Assembly: GCA_902788555.1 (NCBI GenBank) | Contig: CADAKQ010000013.1 | Location: forward strand, 62,001 to 126,000 | Length of the DNA stretch: 64,000 bases | Origin: an uncultured Lachnospiraceae bacterium | GTDB taxonomy: Bacteria > Bacillota > Clostridia > Lachnospirales > Lachnospiraceae | Reading direction: 5' to 3' | Shown here: in pieces, positions 18,202 to 28,326 of the stretch | How positions within the stretch are numbered: position 1 is the first letter of the stretch | Layout: each line of letters starts with the position of its first letter | Notes under the pieces: generated by a model | Databases searched by the model: none | What the model was told of the DNA's origin: nothing | The model's input: only the letters and a program-made list of their open reading frames with translations | Made by a program: the position numbers and the translations under genes

Positions 18202-18230
18202 ATTATACAAACTTTGTATTTCAATGTCAA
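18202..18230 (-). promoter_or_regulatory. rpmF promoter with overlapping palindromic operator candidate
   Basis: On the minus strand TTGACA (18225-18230), a 17-bp spacer and TATAAT (18202-18207) form a consensus sigma-A promoter. A perfect inverted repeat ATACAAA-N-TTTGTAT (18205-18219) overlaps the spacer and the -10. A regulator bound there would block RNA polymerase. Confidence 0.75.
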
Positions 18231-18277
18231 CAAAAATTTTAATTTTTTGTCATATTTTTTCAAGACACTTCAAATAA

Positions 18278-19468
18278 TTATATCAATGCAACCGTTTCTC
18301 TTGCGATTGCAAGTTCTTCATTGGTTGGAACTACATATACAGGAACTCTTGATTCATCAGTAGAGATACGTACCTCTTCGCCACGCAGGCTGTTAGATTT
18401 ATCATCCAGCTCTATTCCGAGGAAACCAAGTCTTTGACATATTCTTGTTCTTGCAGTTTTATTATTTTCTCCTACACCTGCAGTAAATACAATTGCATCA
18501 ACTCCGTTCATAGCAGCTACATATCCGCCGATAAACTTCGCTGCCTGATAGCAGAATACATTCATTGCTATCTCACATCTTTTATCTCCTGCAACTATTC
18601 CTTCATCTAAGTCTCTGAAATCACTGGACTTACCTGAAATACCATATACCCCGGATTCCTTATTGAGTATATTTATAACCTCTTTAATTGTTTTATTTTC
18701 TTTATTTGCTATAAACTCTATAATTGCAGGATCGATATTACCGCTTCTGGTACCCATCGTGATACCCTCGAGCGGAGTAAATCCCATTGTAGTATCTATC
18801 GATTTGCCACCATCAACAGCACATATGCTTGCGCCTCCGCCGAGATGACATACAATTATCTTAGTATCCTTTATATCCTTACCAAGCAATTCAGAGGTTC
18901 TTTTAGATACAAAGCTGTGGCTTGTACCATGAAAACCATATCTTCTGACCTTATATTTCTCATAATACTCATATGGGATTCCGTAAATATATGCAAAATC
19001 CGGCATAGTCTGGTGGAAAGCAGTATCAAAAACAGCTACCTGCGGTACATCAGGCATAAGCTCCTTACAGGCTCTTATTCCTATGAGATTTGCAGGATTA
19101 TGTAAAGGAGCAAGCTCTGAACATTCTTCTATGGCATTAATTACAGAATCATCAATCAACGCTGAGCCGGCAAACCTTTCTCCTCCATGCACTACACGAT
19201 GTCCTATCGCACCAATTTCCGATAAATCATTTATAGCACCAATCTCTTTATCTGTAAGCTTTTCAATAACAAGCTTAACAGCGGCACTGTGATCAGGCAT
19301 CGGCGCTTCAAATACCACCTTATCCTTTCCGGTAGTCTGATGAGTTATAAACGAACCGTCTATCTTTATCCTTTCACAATTTCCTTTTGCAAGCATCTTC
19401 TCAGTCTCGGAATCAATGAGCTGATATTTAAGAGAAGAGCTTCCGCAGTTGATAACTAAAACCTTCAT
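18278..19468 (-). CDS. ackA: Acetate kinase
   Basis: The 396-residue ASKHA kinase interconverts acetyl phosphate plus ADP with acetate plus ATP, the energy-yielding last step of acetate fermentation. The N-terminal [16 protein letters not shown] and the [20 protein letters not shown] (RYGFHGTSH) and TAGVGENN motifs are diagnostic. It lies 32 bp downstream of pta in one operon. Confidence 0.97.
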   Translation of the reverse strand: MKVLVINCGSSSLKYQLIDSETEKMLAKGNCERIKIDGSFITHQTTGKDKVVFEAPMPDHSAAVKLVIEKLTDKEIGAINDLSEIGAIGHRVVHGGERFAGSALIDDSVINAIEECSELAPLHNPANLIGIRACKELMPDVPQVAVFDTAFHQTMPDFAYIYGIPYEYYEKYKVRRYGFHGTSHSFVSKRTSELLGKDIKDTKIIVCHLGGGASICAVDGGKSIDTTMGFTPLEGITMGTRSGNIDPAIIEFIANKENKTIKEVINILNKESGVYGISGKSSDFRDLDEGIVAGDKRCEIAMNVFCYQAAKFIGGYVAAMNGVDAIVFTAGVGENNKTARTRICQRLGFLGIELDDKSNSLRGEEVRISTDESRVPVYVVPTNEELAIARETVALI

Positions 19469-19500
19469 TTTAAATAAGTCTCCTTACTAATATGTATTTA

Positions 19501-20505
19501 TTAATCCATAGCCTGTGCCTGAACGGCTGTTATGGCAACAACACCAACTATATCATCAGCCGAACACCCTCTTGATAAATCGTTTACAGGCTTTGCAATT
19601 CCCTGTGTTATAGGTCCGTAAGCATCTGCCTTTGCAAGTCTTTGAACCAGCTTATAGCCTATGTTTCCGGCATCCAAATCCGGAAAGATAAGTACGTTTG
19701 CTTTTCCCGCTACCGTACTTCCGGGAGCCTTTGATGCAGCAACCTCCGGAACTATGGCGGCATCTGATTGAAGCTCTCCGTCACATTTAAGATCAGGACA
19801 TTCTCTGTTTACAATTTTTGTTGCCTCTACAACCTTATCAACATTAGGATGCTTTGCACTTCCCTTTGTTGAATGAGAAAGCATAGCAACAATAGGCTCT
19901 TCATTTACAAGAAGCTTAAAGGATTTTGCAGAGCTTTCCGCAATAGCTGCAAGCTCCTCAGCATTAGGAAACTGATTAAGTCCCGCATCAGAGAAGATAA
20001 ATGTACCATTTGCGCCCATATCACAATTCGGTACTACTACAAGGAAAAAAGCTGAAACAAGCTTTGTATCCGGTGCAGTTTTAAGTATCTGTAAAGCTGC
20101 ACGAAGAACATTTGCAGATGAATTTACAGCACCTGCTACCATTCCGTCAGCATCTCCCGCCTTAACCATTATACATCCAAAATATAAAAGATTTGTGAGC
20201 AATAATTCCTTGGCTTCCTCAGGAGTGATACCCTTTTTCTTTCGAATTTCAACTAAAAGTGCAACATAATCATTAAGCTTTGGACAATCATACGGATCTA
20301 CAAATTTAGCCTTTTTTAAATCCAGTTCATTTAAGCTCGCCCTCTTTGTTATATCAGTTTTGTCACCAATAAGAATTATGTTTGCAATATCCTCTTCCAA
20401 TATCTTATGTGCAGCCTGCAAGGTTCTCATATCAGCTGTTTCAGGCAGAACTATTGTTTTTTTATCAGCTTTTGCTCGTTGTTTAATGCTATCAATAAAT
20501 CCCAC
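19501..20505 (-). CDS. pta: Phosphate acetyltransferase
   Basis: The 334-residue enzyme converts acetyl-CoA and phosphate to acetyl phosphate for AckA. This is the short Pta form without the N-terminal regulatory domains of E. coli Pta. The conserved MVAGAVNSSANVLRAALQ, SDAGLN, SHSTKGSAKHP and VLIFPDLDAGNIGYK segments are present. AAGGAGAAGAAAAG precedes the ATG at 20505. It is the first gene of the pta-ackA pair. Confidence 0.97.
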   Translation of the reverse strand: MGFIDSIKQRAKADKKTIVLPETADMRTLQAAHKILEEDIANIILIGDKTDITKRASLNELDLKKAKFVDPYDCPKLNDYVALLVEIRKKKGITPEEAKELLLTNLLYFGCIMVKAGDADGMVAGAVNSSANVLRAALQILKTAPDTKLVSAFFLVVVPNCDMGANGTFIFSDAGLNQFPNAEELAAIAESSAKSFKLLVNEEPIVAMLSHSTKGSAKHPNVDKVVEATKIVNRECPDLKCDGELQSDAAIVPEVAASKAPGSTVAGKANVLIFPDLDAGNIGYKLVQRLAKADAYGPITQGIAKPVNDLSRGCSADDIVGVVAITAVQAQAMD

Positions 20506-20548
20506 TTTTCTTCTCCTTTAACCTTTTAATTATAATGTAAATGTTACG

Positions 20549-22315
20549 TTATTCTTTAATCAAATCCAAATCGTCAACAACCAGTCGTCCTCTTCCGTGT
20601 TCTTTTCCGTAATACATAGCCATGTCTGCCCTGTTAATAAGCATATTAGGATCAATACAGATATTCGGATATGATGTAAGACCAATACAAACATTAACCT
20701 TAATAACATCCTCCTCATGTTTGACAACAGTGTTTTTAATTTCTTCATGCATAGCTTCCAAAATAGGTAATGCTTCCTTTTCGGATTTATCCGGAAGAAC
20801 AATAAGAAATTCCTCTCCTCCGTATCTGCCTACAAAGCCGCCGTTTTCTTCAGCATATCTATTACCTATGGTTGCAACTGTTTTTATAACAGCATCGCCT
20901 GCCAAATGTCCGTAAGTATCATTTACGGTTTTGAATTTGTCTATATCATATAGTGCAACTGAAAGGCTGCTCTTTTTTCTCTTAGTTTTTTTCACTGCCG
21001 CATCAAAAAGCTGCATAAAATACATTCTGTTATTTATGCCCGTAAGACCATCCTTGTGTGCCATATCCTGCATCATCAGATAAAGCTTCGAATTCTTAAC
21101 GGAAATATTAAACTCTGCAACGCTTGCTTCATAATAATTTAATCCTTTCTCAAAAAAATGAGGTAAATCTGATGCAACAAGCATTATTCCGTAAAGGTCT
21201 TTTCCTTCTATGAGCGGAAGAATTGCAACAGCATTTATATTTGCTTCTCCAATGAATTTAAATCTGTTTAATTCCGTTTCCGTATAAATTTTGGATTCAT
21301 GTGCTGATGACTTAAAATCCTGATATATACTTTCAATATCTTTTCTGAGTCTTCTTTCAACTGAGGTGTAATTGGTTTTTATTGTAAAATTCCCACGTTT
21401 ATTAATATATTCATCCGGTACGGTATAAATGGCACAAAGCTTTGGAACTTTGGTTTCCATTATCGATTCAGTCAGCACATCTATACATTTTGAAATGTCA
21501 AAGGTTGAAGCCATGAAACTCATAACCTTGGTCTGTGCCTCGGTTTCTTTATTTACCTGAGCCAGTTCCTTGTTAGTTCTTTGCATTTCAATACGCTGAT
21601 AATTAATCTGTTCGTTTGTCGATTCTATTTTTTCCTGATATTCTATAAGCTTTTCATTTGCATCCTGAATATCGGTAACCTCAAGTGTAAGCTTAAAAAT
21701 TTTATTTTCATTTTTTTCGTTTATGGATATAACCATATCAACTATGGTATATGCCGCAAACAACATAACTGTCTGAGTCAAAAAGAAGCAAATCATCTCT
21801 GTTTCTGTTCTGAATTTAATACCGGTTATGGTTGATGCAACATAAATAACGATTATAATTATACGTCTTATAAATATTTCATCCTTAACAAAATCCGTAT
21901 TATACAAAAGAAACTCTATTGAAAAAATGGTAATTAATATGCAAAGTGTAACCATAATTATCATAAGATTGGGTATTAATGCAACAATAACCTCAAATAC
22001 CGCTATTTCAATAATCCGAAACCCCAAGAAGAACTTAGGTGATATAAAATAATCCACTTTATATAATAAAATATCAATAACAAAAAATACAGTCAATATT
22101 ATAAAAACCTGCAAAGCATTGAGCTTTGGATCTTTACTGCTGTTTGATAGCTTTGCAAGATAAACAATCAATGCTATAACAACATTGGCAAGATAAATTA
22201 TTCTATGAAACAGGGGATTATATTTAATTGAATTATTCATTTTTTCAAATGAATTTACTGAACCGTCATTAGTCTCAAACAATTCATCTGCTTCATGACT
22301 TTTAGCCTTTTCCAT
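20549..22315 (-). CDS. Membrane GAF-like/GGDEF diguanylate cyclase
   Basis: The product makes c-di-GMP from two GTP. ATG at 22315 is chosen because the upstream TTG reading uses the GGGAG ribosome binding site as codons; this gives 588 residues. About six hydrophobic helices lie in residues ~35-190, then a coiled coil (~200-255), a GAF-like region (~260-395) and a C-terminal GGDEF domain with GRYGGEEF (~500). The active site is intact. The product-inhibition I-site (RxxD before GGEEF) is absent, since the residues there are ENGG, so feedback by c-di-GMP is unlikely through that route. It follows the FtsA-like gene by five bases and is probably co-transcribed with it. Confidence 0.9.
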   Translation of the reverse strand: MEKAKSHEADELFETNDGSVNSFEKMNNSIKYNPLFHRIIYLANVVIALIVYLAKLSNSSKDPKLNALQVFIILTVFFVIDILLYKVDYFISPKFFLGFRIIEIAVFEVIVALIPNLMIIMVTLCILITIFSIEFLLYNTDFVKDEIFIRRIIIIVIYVASTITGIKFRTETEMICFFLTQTVMLFAAYTIVDMVISINEKNENKIFKLTLEVTDIQDANEKLIEYQEKIESTNEQINYQRIEMQRTNKELAQVNKETEAQTKVMSFMASTFDISKCIDVLTESIMETKVPKLCAIYTVPDEYINKRGNFTIKTNYTSVERRLRKDIESIYQDFKSSAHESKIYTETELNRFKFIGEANINAVAILPLIEGKDLYGIMLVASDLPHFFEKGLNYYEASVAEFNISVKNSKLYLMMQDMAHKDGLTGINNRMYFMQLFDAAVKKTKRKKSSLSVALYDIDKFKTVNDTYGHLAGDAVIKTVATIGNRYAEENGGFVGRYGGEEFLIVLPDKSEKEALPILEAMHEEIKNTVVKHEEDVIKVNVCIGLTSYPNICIDPNMLINRADMAMYYGKEHGRGRLVVDDLDLIKE

Positions 22316-22320
22316 AAAAC

Positions 22321-24417
22321 TTACTTCTCCCAATAAATTTCAATATTTGAGCCATTATTTATTAAATCTATAAACTCTGCATGAATACCGTCAACCTTTG
22401 TTTCCAATCTGCTTCCTTTCATGGAAGACATATCAAAGGCACAGGCATCCAATGCATCAACAAATCTATATTCATTCTTTCCCGATAAAGTATAAGGCTT
22501 TCCGTTTATAATCACGTTTATAGTCTGTAACACATCCCCATCCACAGCTATTTCATCAACCGCTTCATTATCGGAAGCCACATCTTTTTCTTTCAGCTTT
22601 TCTTTGATTTTTTCCTTGTCCTCCTCTGTCGCCTCAGGAAGATCATCAAAATTCACTTCATCACTCCATGAAACAACAAAGTTTTCGTATACCTTATCAT
22701 CCAAAGCCGCTTCTTTATTATTTATATAAATCTTACTTTCCGGATTTACATCCATAAAGGTAAGAAGCTGCCCTAAGAGATAGTAATTCTGCATTTCTAT
22801 CTCATCGCCGTCTTTTATCTCGTAGGATTCTGTCTCCGGTATACCGTTTACTACAGCAAACTTCGGACAGGTAATTTTTGTGTCGTTTACCATAAAATCA
22901 AGCGTTCCTGCATATTCAGGAAGAGAACCGAGAACTGCCGTGGCAGGCTCACCCGCAGTGGATTTTACAATATCTATTTTATCATTGGCTTCAATGAGTG
23001 CATTCATGCCAACAATATTATCATTTCTCTTGATTACTGCCGCTTCGCCGTTATATCCTCTTACAATACGATTTTTTCCGTTAATTTTAAAGTTTAAATC
23101 CTTACCTCTTTTAGGGAAAATATGCTCATTTGGAAGTCCGTACTGAACTGCGGCATCAAATATTGTTAGCTTGTCATTATTATAAAGCTTTACTCTGTCA
23201 CCGTTGACTGTAACGAATATAAAATTATTTTTTTGATCAAAATAGTTAAGACATATACCAATTGGAGTTACATATAGAGGGTCCTTTTTAACGTCTTCAA
23301 CAAGGAAGTTTATATTTTGCATAACCTCCTGTCCACGAAGTGCAACTCTTTCTTCAGGAAGTTTAAGCATACGAGCAAGAACCTCCGTAAAACCAAAGAG
23401 CTTTCCGCCTCCACCTACAACAAATACGGCACTTACAGGTATTCCACCATTTAACTCTATAATTTTATCAGCAATTTTTTTAGTTATATCGTCCTTAACA
23501 GAAGCAAGTGTTTTTATGATTTCTTCCGGCGCAATCTTATGCGATATACCCATTATATCCTTATACATAACAGTTTTTTTCTTTGAGCTTGCCATCTTGA
23601 GCTTTTCTGCAGTATCAAAATCTATAAGATATTTTTTTATCAATGTTTCGGTAAGCTCATCTCCTGCCGAAGGAATCATACCGTATCCTATTATGCTTCC
23701 GTCTCTCGTTATACATATATCAGATGTACCTGCACCGACATCCAAAAGAGCTATATTAAGCAATCTAAAATTCTCGGGTATTGCAACATTTATAGCAGCG
23801 ATAGGCTCAAGTGTCAGATTAGAAACATATAAATCCGCCTTTTCAACAGCAGTATAAAGACTGCTGACAACCTCCTCAGGAAGAAAGGTTGCAAGTATAT
23901 CCGCACCGATTTTAGTTCCCCTGTGTCCTTCCAGATTTAAAATCTCATAATCATTCAAATAATATTTTATAGCTGTATATCCGACACAATAGTATTTTGT
24001 TTCCTCACTGTTTTCGTGAAGCTCCTTAAGAATTATATCATGAGCCTTTTCAACACCGATTAAATCAATGGAATGTATATATTCCTGTGTAATTTCAGTA
24101 TTTTCATCAAATTCATAATCGCCATGTCCGACAGCGGTTTTAAGTACACGACCGGCAGCAGCTATACATACATCATGAAGCTTTCTGCCTCCGAGCTGCT
24201 TTTCCAATTCATTTTTGACATATATTATATCTTCACTTACTTTATTGATATCATGAATTTGTCCATCAATCATGGACCTTGAATCATGAAATTTGACAGA
24301 CATAGCCACAACATTAAATTTTTCTGCTTCCTTATAGCCAACTGTTCCGACTATACTTCTTGTGCCGATATCTAATCCAAATATAAGCGGTTCCGGATAT
24401 TTTGTTATTGCAGCCAT
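22321..24417 (-). CDS. FtsA-like ASKHA ATPase with a long C-terminal extension
   Basis: The 698-residue protein has an FtsA/MreB-type fold: phosphate-1 motif FGLDIGTRS (~14), LLDVGAGTSD (~225) and the adenosine motif VVGGGG (~330). FtsA proteins are usually about 420 residues. Here some 300 more follow, with at least one beta-grasp-like segment (VTVNGDRVKLYNNDKLTIFDA), a second lysine/acid-rich stretch (~590-630) and a final ~70-residue domain. No clear amphipathic membrane-anchor helix is visible at the C-terminus. A cell-division or envelope role is plausible from the fold but not shown. ATG 24417 is preceded by AGGAGGAAAAAC. It lies between coaE and the diguanylate cyclase gene. Confidence 0.75.
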   Translation of the reverse strand: MAAITKYPEPLIFGLDIGTRSIVGTVGYKEAEKFNVVAMSVKFHDSRSMIDGQIHDINKVSEDIIYVKNELEKQLGGRKLHDVCIAAAGRVLKTAVGHGDYEFDENTEITQEYIHSIDLIGVEKAHDIILKELHENSEETKYYCVGYTAIKYYLNDYEILNLEGHRGTKIGADILATFLPEEVVSSLYTAVEKADLYVSNLTLEPIAAINVAIPENFRLLNIALLDVGAGTSDICITRDGSIIGYGMIPSAGDELTETLIKKYLIDFDTAEKLKMASSKKKTVMYKDIMGISHKIAPEEIIKTLASVKDDITKKIADKIIELNGGIPVSAVFVVGGGGKLFGFTEVLARMLKLPEERVALRGQEVMQNINFLVEDVKKDPLYVTPIGICLNYFDQKNNFIFVTVNGDRVKLYNNDKLTIFDAAVQYGLPNEHIFPKRGKDLNFKINGKNRIVRGYNGEAAVIKRNDNIVGMNALIEANDKIDIVKSTAGEPATAVLGSLPEYAGTLDFMVNDTKITCPKFAVVNGIPETESYEIKDGDEIEMQNYYLLGQLLTFMDVNPESKIYINNKEAALDDKVYENFVVSWSDEVNFDDLPEATEEDKEKIKEKLKEKDVASDNEAVDEIAVDGDVLQTINVIINGKPYTLSGKNEYRFVDALDACAFDMSSMKGSRLETKVDGIHAEFIDLINNGSNIEIYWEK

Positions 24418-24466
24418 GTTTTTCCTCCTGCCGGTTAGTTAATAAGCATAAAAATAACCTCACACG

Positions 24467-25084
24467 TCATAGTATACCATTCTTAAGAAACTTATTCAAC
24501 CTTGCTTTTAGTTGTTTTGATGAATTTTCATAACTTTTTTCATTATTTATGGTGTAATTTGTATATTTTTTGTAATACTCATCCGGCTTTTGACTGTCAA
24601 AAATAGAAATACATTTTTCCCTCGAATATCCCCTCTGCTTCATAAGACGTTTTATTCTTTCTTCTTTTGAAACCCATATGTACCAAATTTCATCACAAAT
24701 ATCAAGATAACCGTCTTCTATCAATAATGCAGCTTCTATTACAAACAAGTCAGTTGTCCCTTCATTTTTCTTTTGTTCAATTTGTCTTAATATTTCTTCT
24801 TTTACAAGCGGATGTGAAATATTATTCAAAACGGCAAGTCTTTTGCTGTCGTTAAACACAACTTCACCAAGCTTCTTTCTGTCAATTGGATAAGGCTTTT
24901 CATCAGACAAGATATCCGTGCCAAATTCCTTTACTATTTCATTATATATAGTATTACCGGGAAGCATGAGCTTATGTGCAAGAGTATCCGCTTCAATAAT
25001 ATATGCATCATAATTCTTTTTTAAGTCATATAATATACGACTTTTTCCTGAGCCAACTCCTCCGGTTATTCCGAGTATTTTCAT
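24467..25084 (-). CDS. coaE: Dephospho-CoA kinase
   Basis: The 205-residue P-loop kinase phosphorylates dephospho-CoA, the last step of coenzyme A synthesis. Walker A is GGVGSGKS (residues 7-14), and the conserved DxLAHKLM and IEAALLIEDGY segments are present. It follows polA by 25 bp; polA-coaE linkage is common in Firmicutes. Confidence 0.94.
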   Translation of the reverse strand: MKILGITGGVGSGKSRILYDLKKNYDAYIIEADTLAHKLMLPGNTIYNEIVKEFGTDILSDEKPYPIDRKKLGEVVFNDSKRLAVLNNISHPLVKEEILRQIEQKKNEGTTDLFVIEAALLIEDGYLDICDEIWYIWVSKEERIKRLMKQRGYSREKCISIFDSQKPDEYYKKYTNYTINNEKSYENSSKQLKARLNKFLKNGIL

Positions 25085-25109
25085 ATATACCTCTGATAAT
25101 TACTTTTTA

Positions 25110-27737
25110 TTACTTTGCATCATACCAGCTTTTTCCATCATGCATATCTACTATAAGAGGAACGCTCAGCTTAGCAGCCTTCATCATATTATCCTTTAAA
25201 AGCTCCTTTACTTCTTCGAGCTCTTCCTCCTTTGCTTCAATCAAAAGCTCATCATGTACCTGCAGAATAAGCCTTGATTTTAAATTTCTTTTCTTTAATT
25301 CTGTATACACATTAATCATTGCAATTTTAATTATATCGGCTGCCGTTCCCTGAATAGGTGAATTCATGGCACATCGTTCCCCAAAGCTTCTTGTCATAAA
25401 GTTAGAGGATTTAAGCTCGGGAATCGGTCTTCTTCTGTTAAACATTGTAACGGAATAACCATTATTCTTTGCAAAGTCAACCACATCATCCAGATACTGC
25501 TTTACATTTTTATAGGTATCAAAATATTTATTGATATAACCCTCTGCTTCTTTTCTGGATATATCAAGATCCTGTCCAAGACCAAATGAACTGATTCCAT
25601 ATACTATTCCAAAATTAACAGCCTTTGCCTTTCTTCTCATAAGGCTATCAACCTTATCAAGAGGCACGCCAAAAACCTCAGATGCCGTAACCGTGTGTAT
25701 ATCTGTATCCTTTTTGTAGGCCTTTATAAGAGCCTCATCCCCCGACATATGAGCAAGAACTCTGAGTTCAATCTGCGAATAGTCTGCATCAAGAAAAGAA
25801 AAGCCATCCTCAGGTATAAATACTTTTCTTATTTCTCTGCCAAGCGGTAATCTCGTCGGGATATTTTGAAGGTTTGGCTCAGTTGAGCTTATTCTTCCGG
25901 TTGCTGTAACGGTCTGATTAAACCTGCCGTGTATTCTGCCATCCGACCTTATAAAAGCGGACAAGCCTTCAACATATGTCGAGTTAAGCTTTGTAAGCTG
26001 TCGATAATCAAGAATTTTAGGAATAATTTCATGCTCATTCTTTATCTTTTCAAGCACTTCAACGCTTGTTGAATAACCGGTTTTTGTTTTCTTTCCTGAC
26101 TTAAGCCCCAAATCTTCAAATAATATTTCTCCTAACTGCTTTGTGGAATTTATATTAAATTCTTTACCTGCAAGCTCATATATTTCACCGGTCAGCCTTT
26201 CTATGTTTTCCCTAAGCTTTACACCAAAATCATTAAGTGCCTTACCATCAACCTTTATTCCGTTCTTTTCCATCTCATAAAGTGAAAAAGTACATGGGAG
26301 CTCTATATCAGTATAAAGCCTATACATATCCATACTCTTAAGCTTCTCAATTATTTTGTCCGAAGCCATAAAAGGAACTATTGACTGATAAGCAATATAT
26401 TTTGAGATATTTTCATCCTCCAAAGTGAAAATGTTAATCTCATTTTTGCCCAAAAGCTCTTTTTTAGAAAGAAGTGTCTGACCAAGATATTCTCTTGCAA
26501 TATCATCATAGTCATATTCATCCTTAAGGGGATTGATAAGATAGGCTCCTATTCCACAGTCAAAAATATCTTCTTTATAATCAAGAGCAACATACCTAAG
26601 CTCCTTCTTAATGTCAAGGGAACAAATTCTTTTATTGTCCTTTATTATGCTGATGATATAATCATTTAAAAGCTCCGAAGAAATATCCCCGTTCAATCTT
26701 ATAATGTAAGCAACTTTTTCATTAAATGTAAGGCTTGCGCACAAAAGCTCCGAGCTATTTTCAATATAAGCAAATCCAAATGACACAAAGCTTTCTTTAA
26801 AAAGCTCATCAAGCTCCTTTTTTTCTGATATAAATTTAATATCGAAATGAAAGCTCTTAACAGTCTTTTTACTTTCATCAAATCTCGTTAGGAGACTCTT
26901 AAATTCAAGGTCACTGAACAGCTTATAGGATTCAGTGTTGAACGCATCCTCAAAAACCATATCATCAATATTCGCATCAAGTTTTACATCAAGCTTAATT
27001 GTAGCAAGCTCCTTTGATAAATAAGCCTGCTCCTTAAACTCTATAAGATTATCCTTCATCTTACTTTTTTTAAGTTCATCAATATGCTCATAAACACCAT
27101 CCATAGAGCCATAATCTGCCAAAAGCTTTTCTGCTGACTTAGGTCCTACACCCGGAACTCCCGGAATGTTATCCGATGTATCTCCCATAAGTCCCTTCAT
27201 ATCAATAAAGACAAGGGGAGTCACACCGTATTCATTAATAACATCCTTATCATAATAATTAAATATTTCCGTCTTTCCGCCCTTTGTCTTTGGAATCTTT
27301 ATCAAAATCTTATCTGTTGCAAGCTGAAGTAAATCCCTGTCACCGGATAAAACAGTAACCTCATATCCGCTTTTTTCACCAACCCGTGAAAGCGTTCCAA
27401 GAATATCATCCGCCTCATATCCCGCTTTGGATATAGTAAAGATATTCATGCTTTTTAGAACCTCTTTTATAAGCGGAAGCTGCTCTCTTAATTCATCCGG
27501 CATCGGATGTCTTGTACCCTTATATTCGGAAAACATCTTATGTCTGAAGGTAGGTTCCTTTAAGTCAAAGGCTACACAAACATGTGTAGCTTTTTCCTCA
27601 TCAATTACCTTTAATATTATATTTAAAAATCCAAGCACGGCATTGGTATGTCTTCCGTCACTTGTAGTTAAATCCGGAAGTCCGTAAAATGCTCTGTTTA
27701 GAATACTGTTTCCGTCTATCAATAAAAGCTTACTCAT
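25110..27737 (-). CDS. polA: DNA polymerase I
   Basis: The 875-residue enzyme performs repair synthesis and removal of Okazaki primers. The N-terminal 5'-3' exonuclease/FEN domain (~1-290) has DGNSILNRAFYG, GYEADDILG and GDTSDNIPGVPGVG. The polymerase domain has motif A DADYSQIELRV (~647), motif B KAVNFGIVYG (~705) and motif C VHDELL (~829). In the middle domain the DEDD residues of the proofreading exonuclease are not recognisable (no FDTET-like motif), as in Bacillus polymerase I, so proofreading is probably absent. The start overlaps the end of the anti-sigma-like gene by 4 bp. Confidence 0.96.
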   Translation of the reverse strand: MSKLLLIDGNSILNRAFYGLPDLTTSDGRHTNAVLGFLNIILKVIDEEKATHVCVAFDLKEPTFRHKMFSEYKGTRHPMPDELREQLPLIKEVLKSMNIFTISKAGYEADDILGTLSRVGEKSGYEVTVLSGDRDLLQLATDKILIKIPKTKGGKTEIFNYYDKDVINEYGVTPLVFIDMKGLMGDTSDNIPGVPGVGPKSAEKLLADYGSMDGVYEHIDELKKSKMKDNLIEFKEQAYLSKELATIKLDVKLDANIDDMVFEDAFNTESYKLFSDLEFKSLLTRFDESKKTVKSFHFDIKFISEKKELDELFKESFVSFGFAYIENSSELLCASLTFNEKVAYIIRLNGDISSELLNDYIISIIKDNKRICSLDIKKELRYVALDYKEDIFDCGIGAYLINPLKDEYDYDDIAREYLGQTLLSKKELLGKNEINIFTLEDENISKYIAYQSIVPFMASDKIIEKLKSMDMYRLYTDIELPCTFSLYEMEKNGIKVDGKALNDFGVKLRENIERLTGEIYELAGKEFNINSTKQLGEILFEDLGLKSGKKTKTGYSTSVEVLEKIKNEHEIIPKILDYRQLTKLNSTYVEGLSAFIRSDGRIHGRFNQTVTATGRISSTEPNLQNIPTRLPLGREIRKVFIPEDGFSFLDADYSQIELRVLAHMSGDEALIKAYKKDTDIHTVTASEVFGVPLDKVDSLMRRKAKAVNFGIVYGISSFGLGQDLDISRKEAEGYINKYFDTYKNVKQYLDDVVDFAKNNGYSVTMFNRRRPIPELKSSNFMTRSFGERCAMNSPIQGTAADIIKIAMINVYTELKKRNLKSRLILQVHDELLIEAKEEELEEVKELLKDNMMKAAKLSVPLIVDMHDGKSWYDAK

Positions 27738-28288
27738 TCTTTCAAATTCTCCTTCTCATCTTCTTCAAAAGGATTATAATTATGCGTTTTATTATAACTT
27801 CTTATTTTTTCATAAACGGTTTTTTCTTTAACCGTATATTTTTCTTTCTGATAAACAATTATATCTTCATCATCAAATAAGATATATTCACCAAAATTAT
27901 CCAGAAAATAATTCTCTCCCTGTCGTTCTTTAATTGTAATCTGTTCAATCGTATGAACCTTTTGCAATATTCTTCCGTAAAACAAAAACAAAACTATAAC
28001 AAATGCTATAAAAAATACTCCAAAGGTTGATATTTTAAATCTTTTCGCTTTTTGAACCTTATTTTTAGCCTTATCAAGATCCTCCTCCAATAAAAGCTTA
28101 AAGTTCTGAGGAAGGTCTTCGTTATTGTCCAGCTTTCTCATTCCGACTATCAAAGTATAGTATATCTCAAGCTCTTCAGAACAATTCCTGCAGCTTTGCA
28201 TATGGCGGACAAAATCTACGACTTCATCGTCTGAAAGCTTCCCGTCTATAAAAGCCATAATATTTGATTGTGCTTCCAAACAAGTCAT
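27734..28288 (-). CDS. Anti-sigma-factor-like membrane protein with zf-HC2 zinc finger
   Basis: The 184-residue protein begins with a zinc-finger domain whose ligands H29, C33 and C36 are in HMQSCRNC, the HxxxCxxC pattern of ZAS/anti-sigma factors. A single membrane helix follows (FGVFFIAFVIVLFLFYG, ~97-113) and then an extracytoplasmic tail of about 70 charged residues. Such proteins normally hold an ECF sigma factor at the membrane, but no sigma gene lies next to it. The upstream 28289-28506 gap holds only a foldback element. Its stop overlaps the polA start by 4 bp, so it is translationally coupled to polA. The partner is unknown. Confidence 0.72.
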   Translation of the reverse strand: MTCLEAQSNIMAFIDGKLSDDEVVDFVRHMQSCRNCSEELEIYYTLIVGMRKLDNNEDLPQNFKLLLEEDLDKAKNKVQKAKRFKISTFGVFFIAFVIVLFLFYGRILQKVHTIEQITIKERQGENYFLDNFGEYILFDDEDIIVYQKEKYTVKEKTVYEKIRSYNKTHNYNPFEEDEKENLKE

Positions 28289-28326
28289 AAGATTTCTCCT
28301 TTTTTTTTGATTAAGCTGTATGTCAG

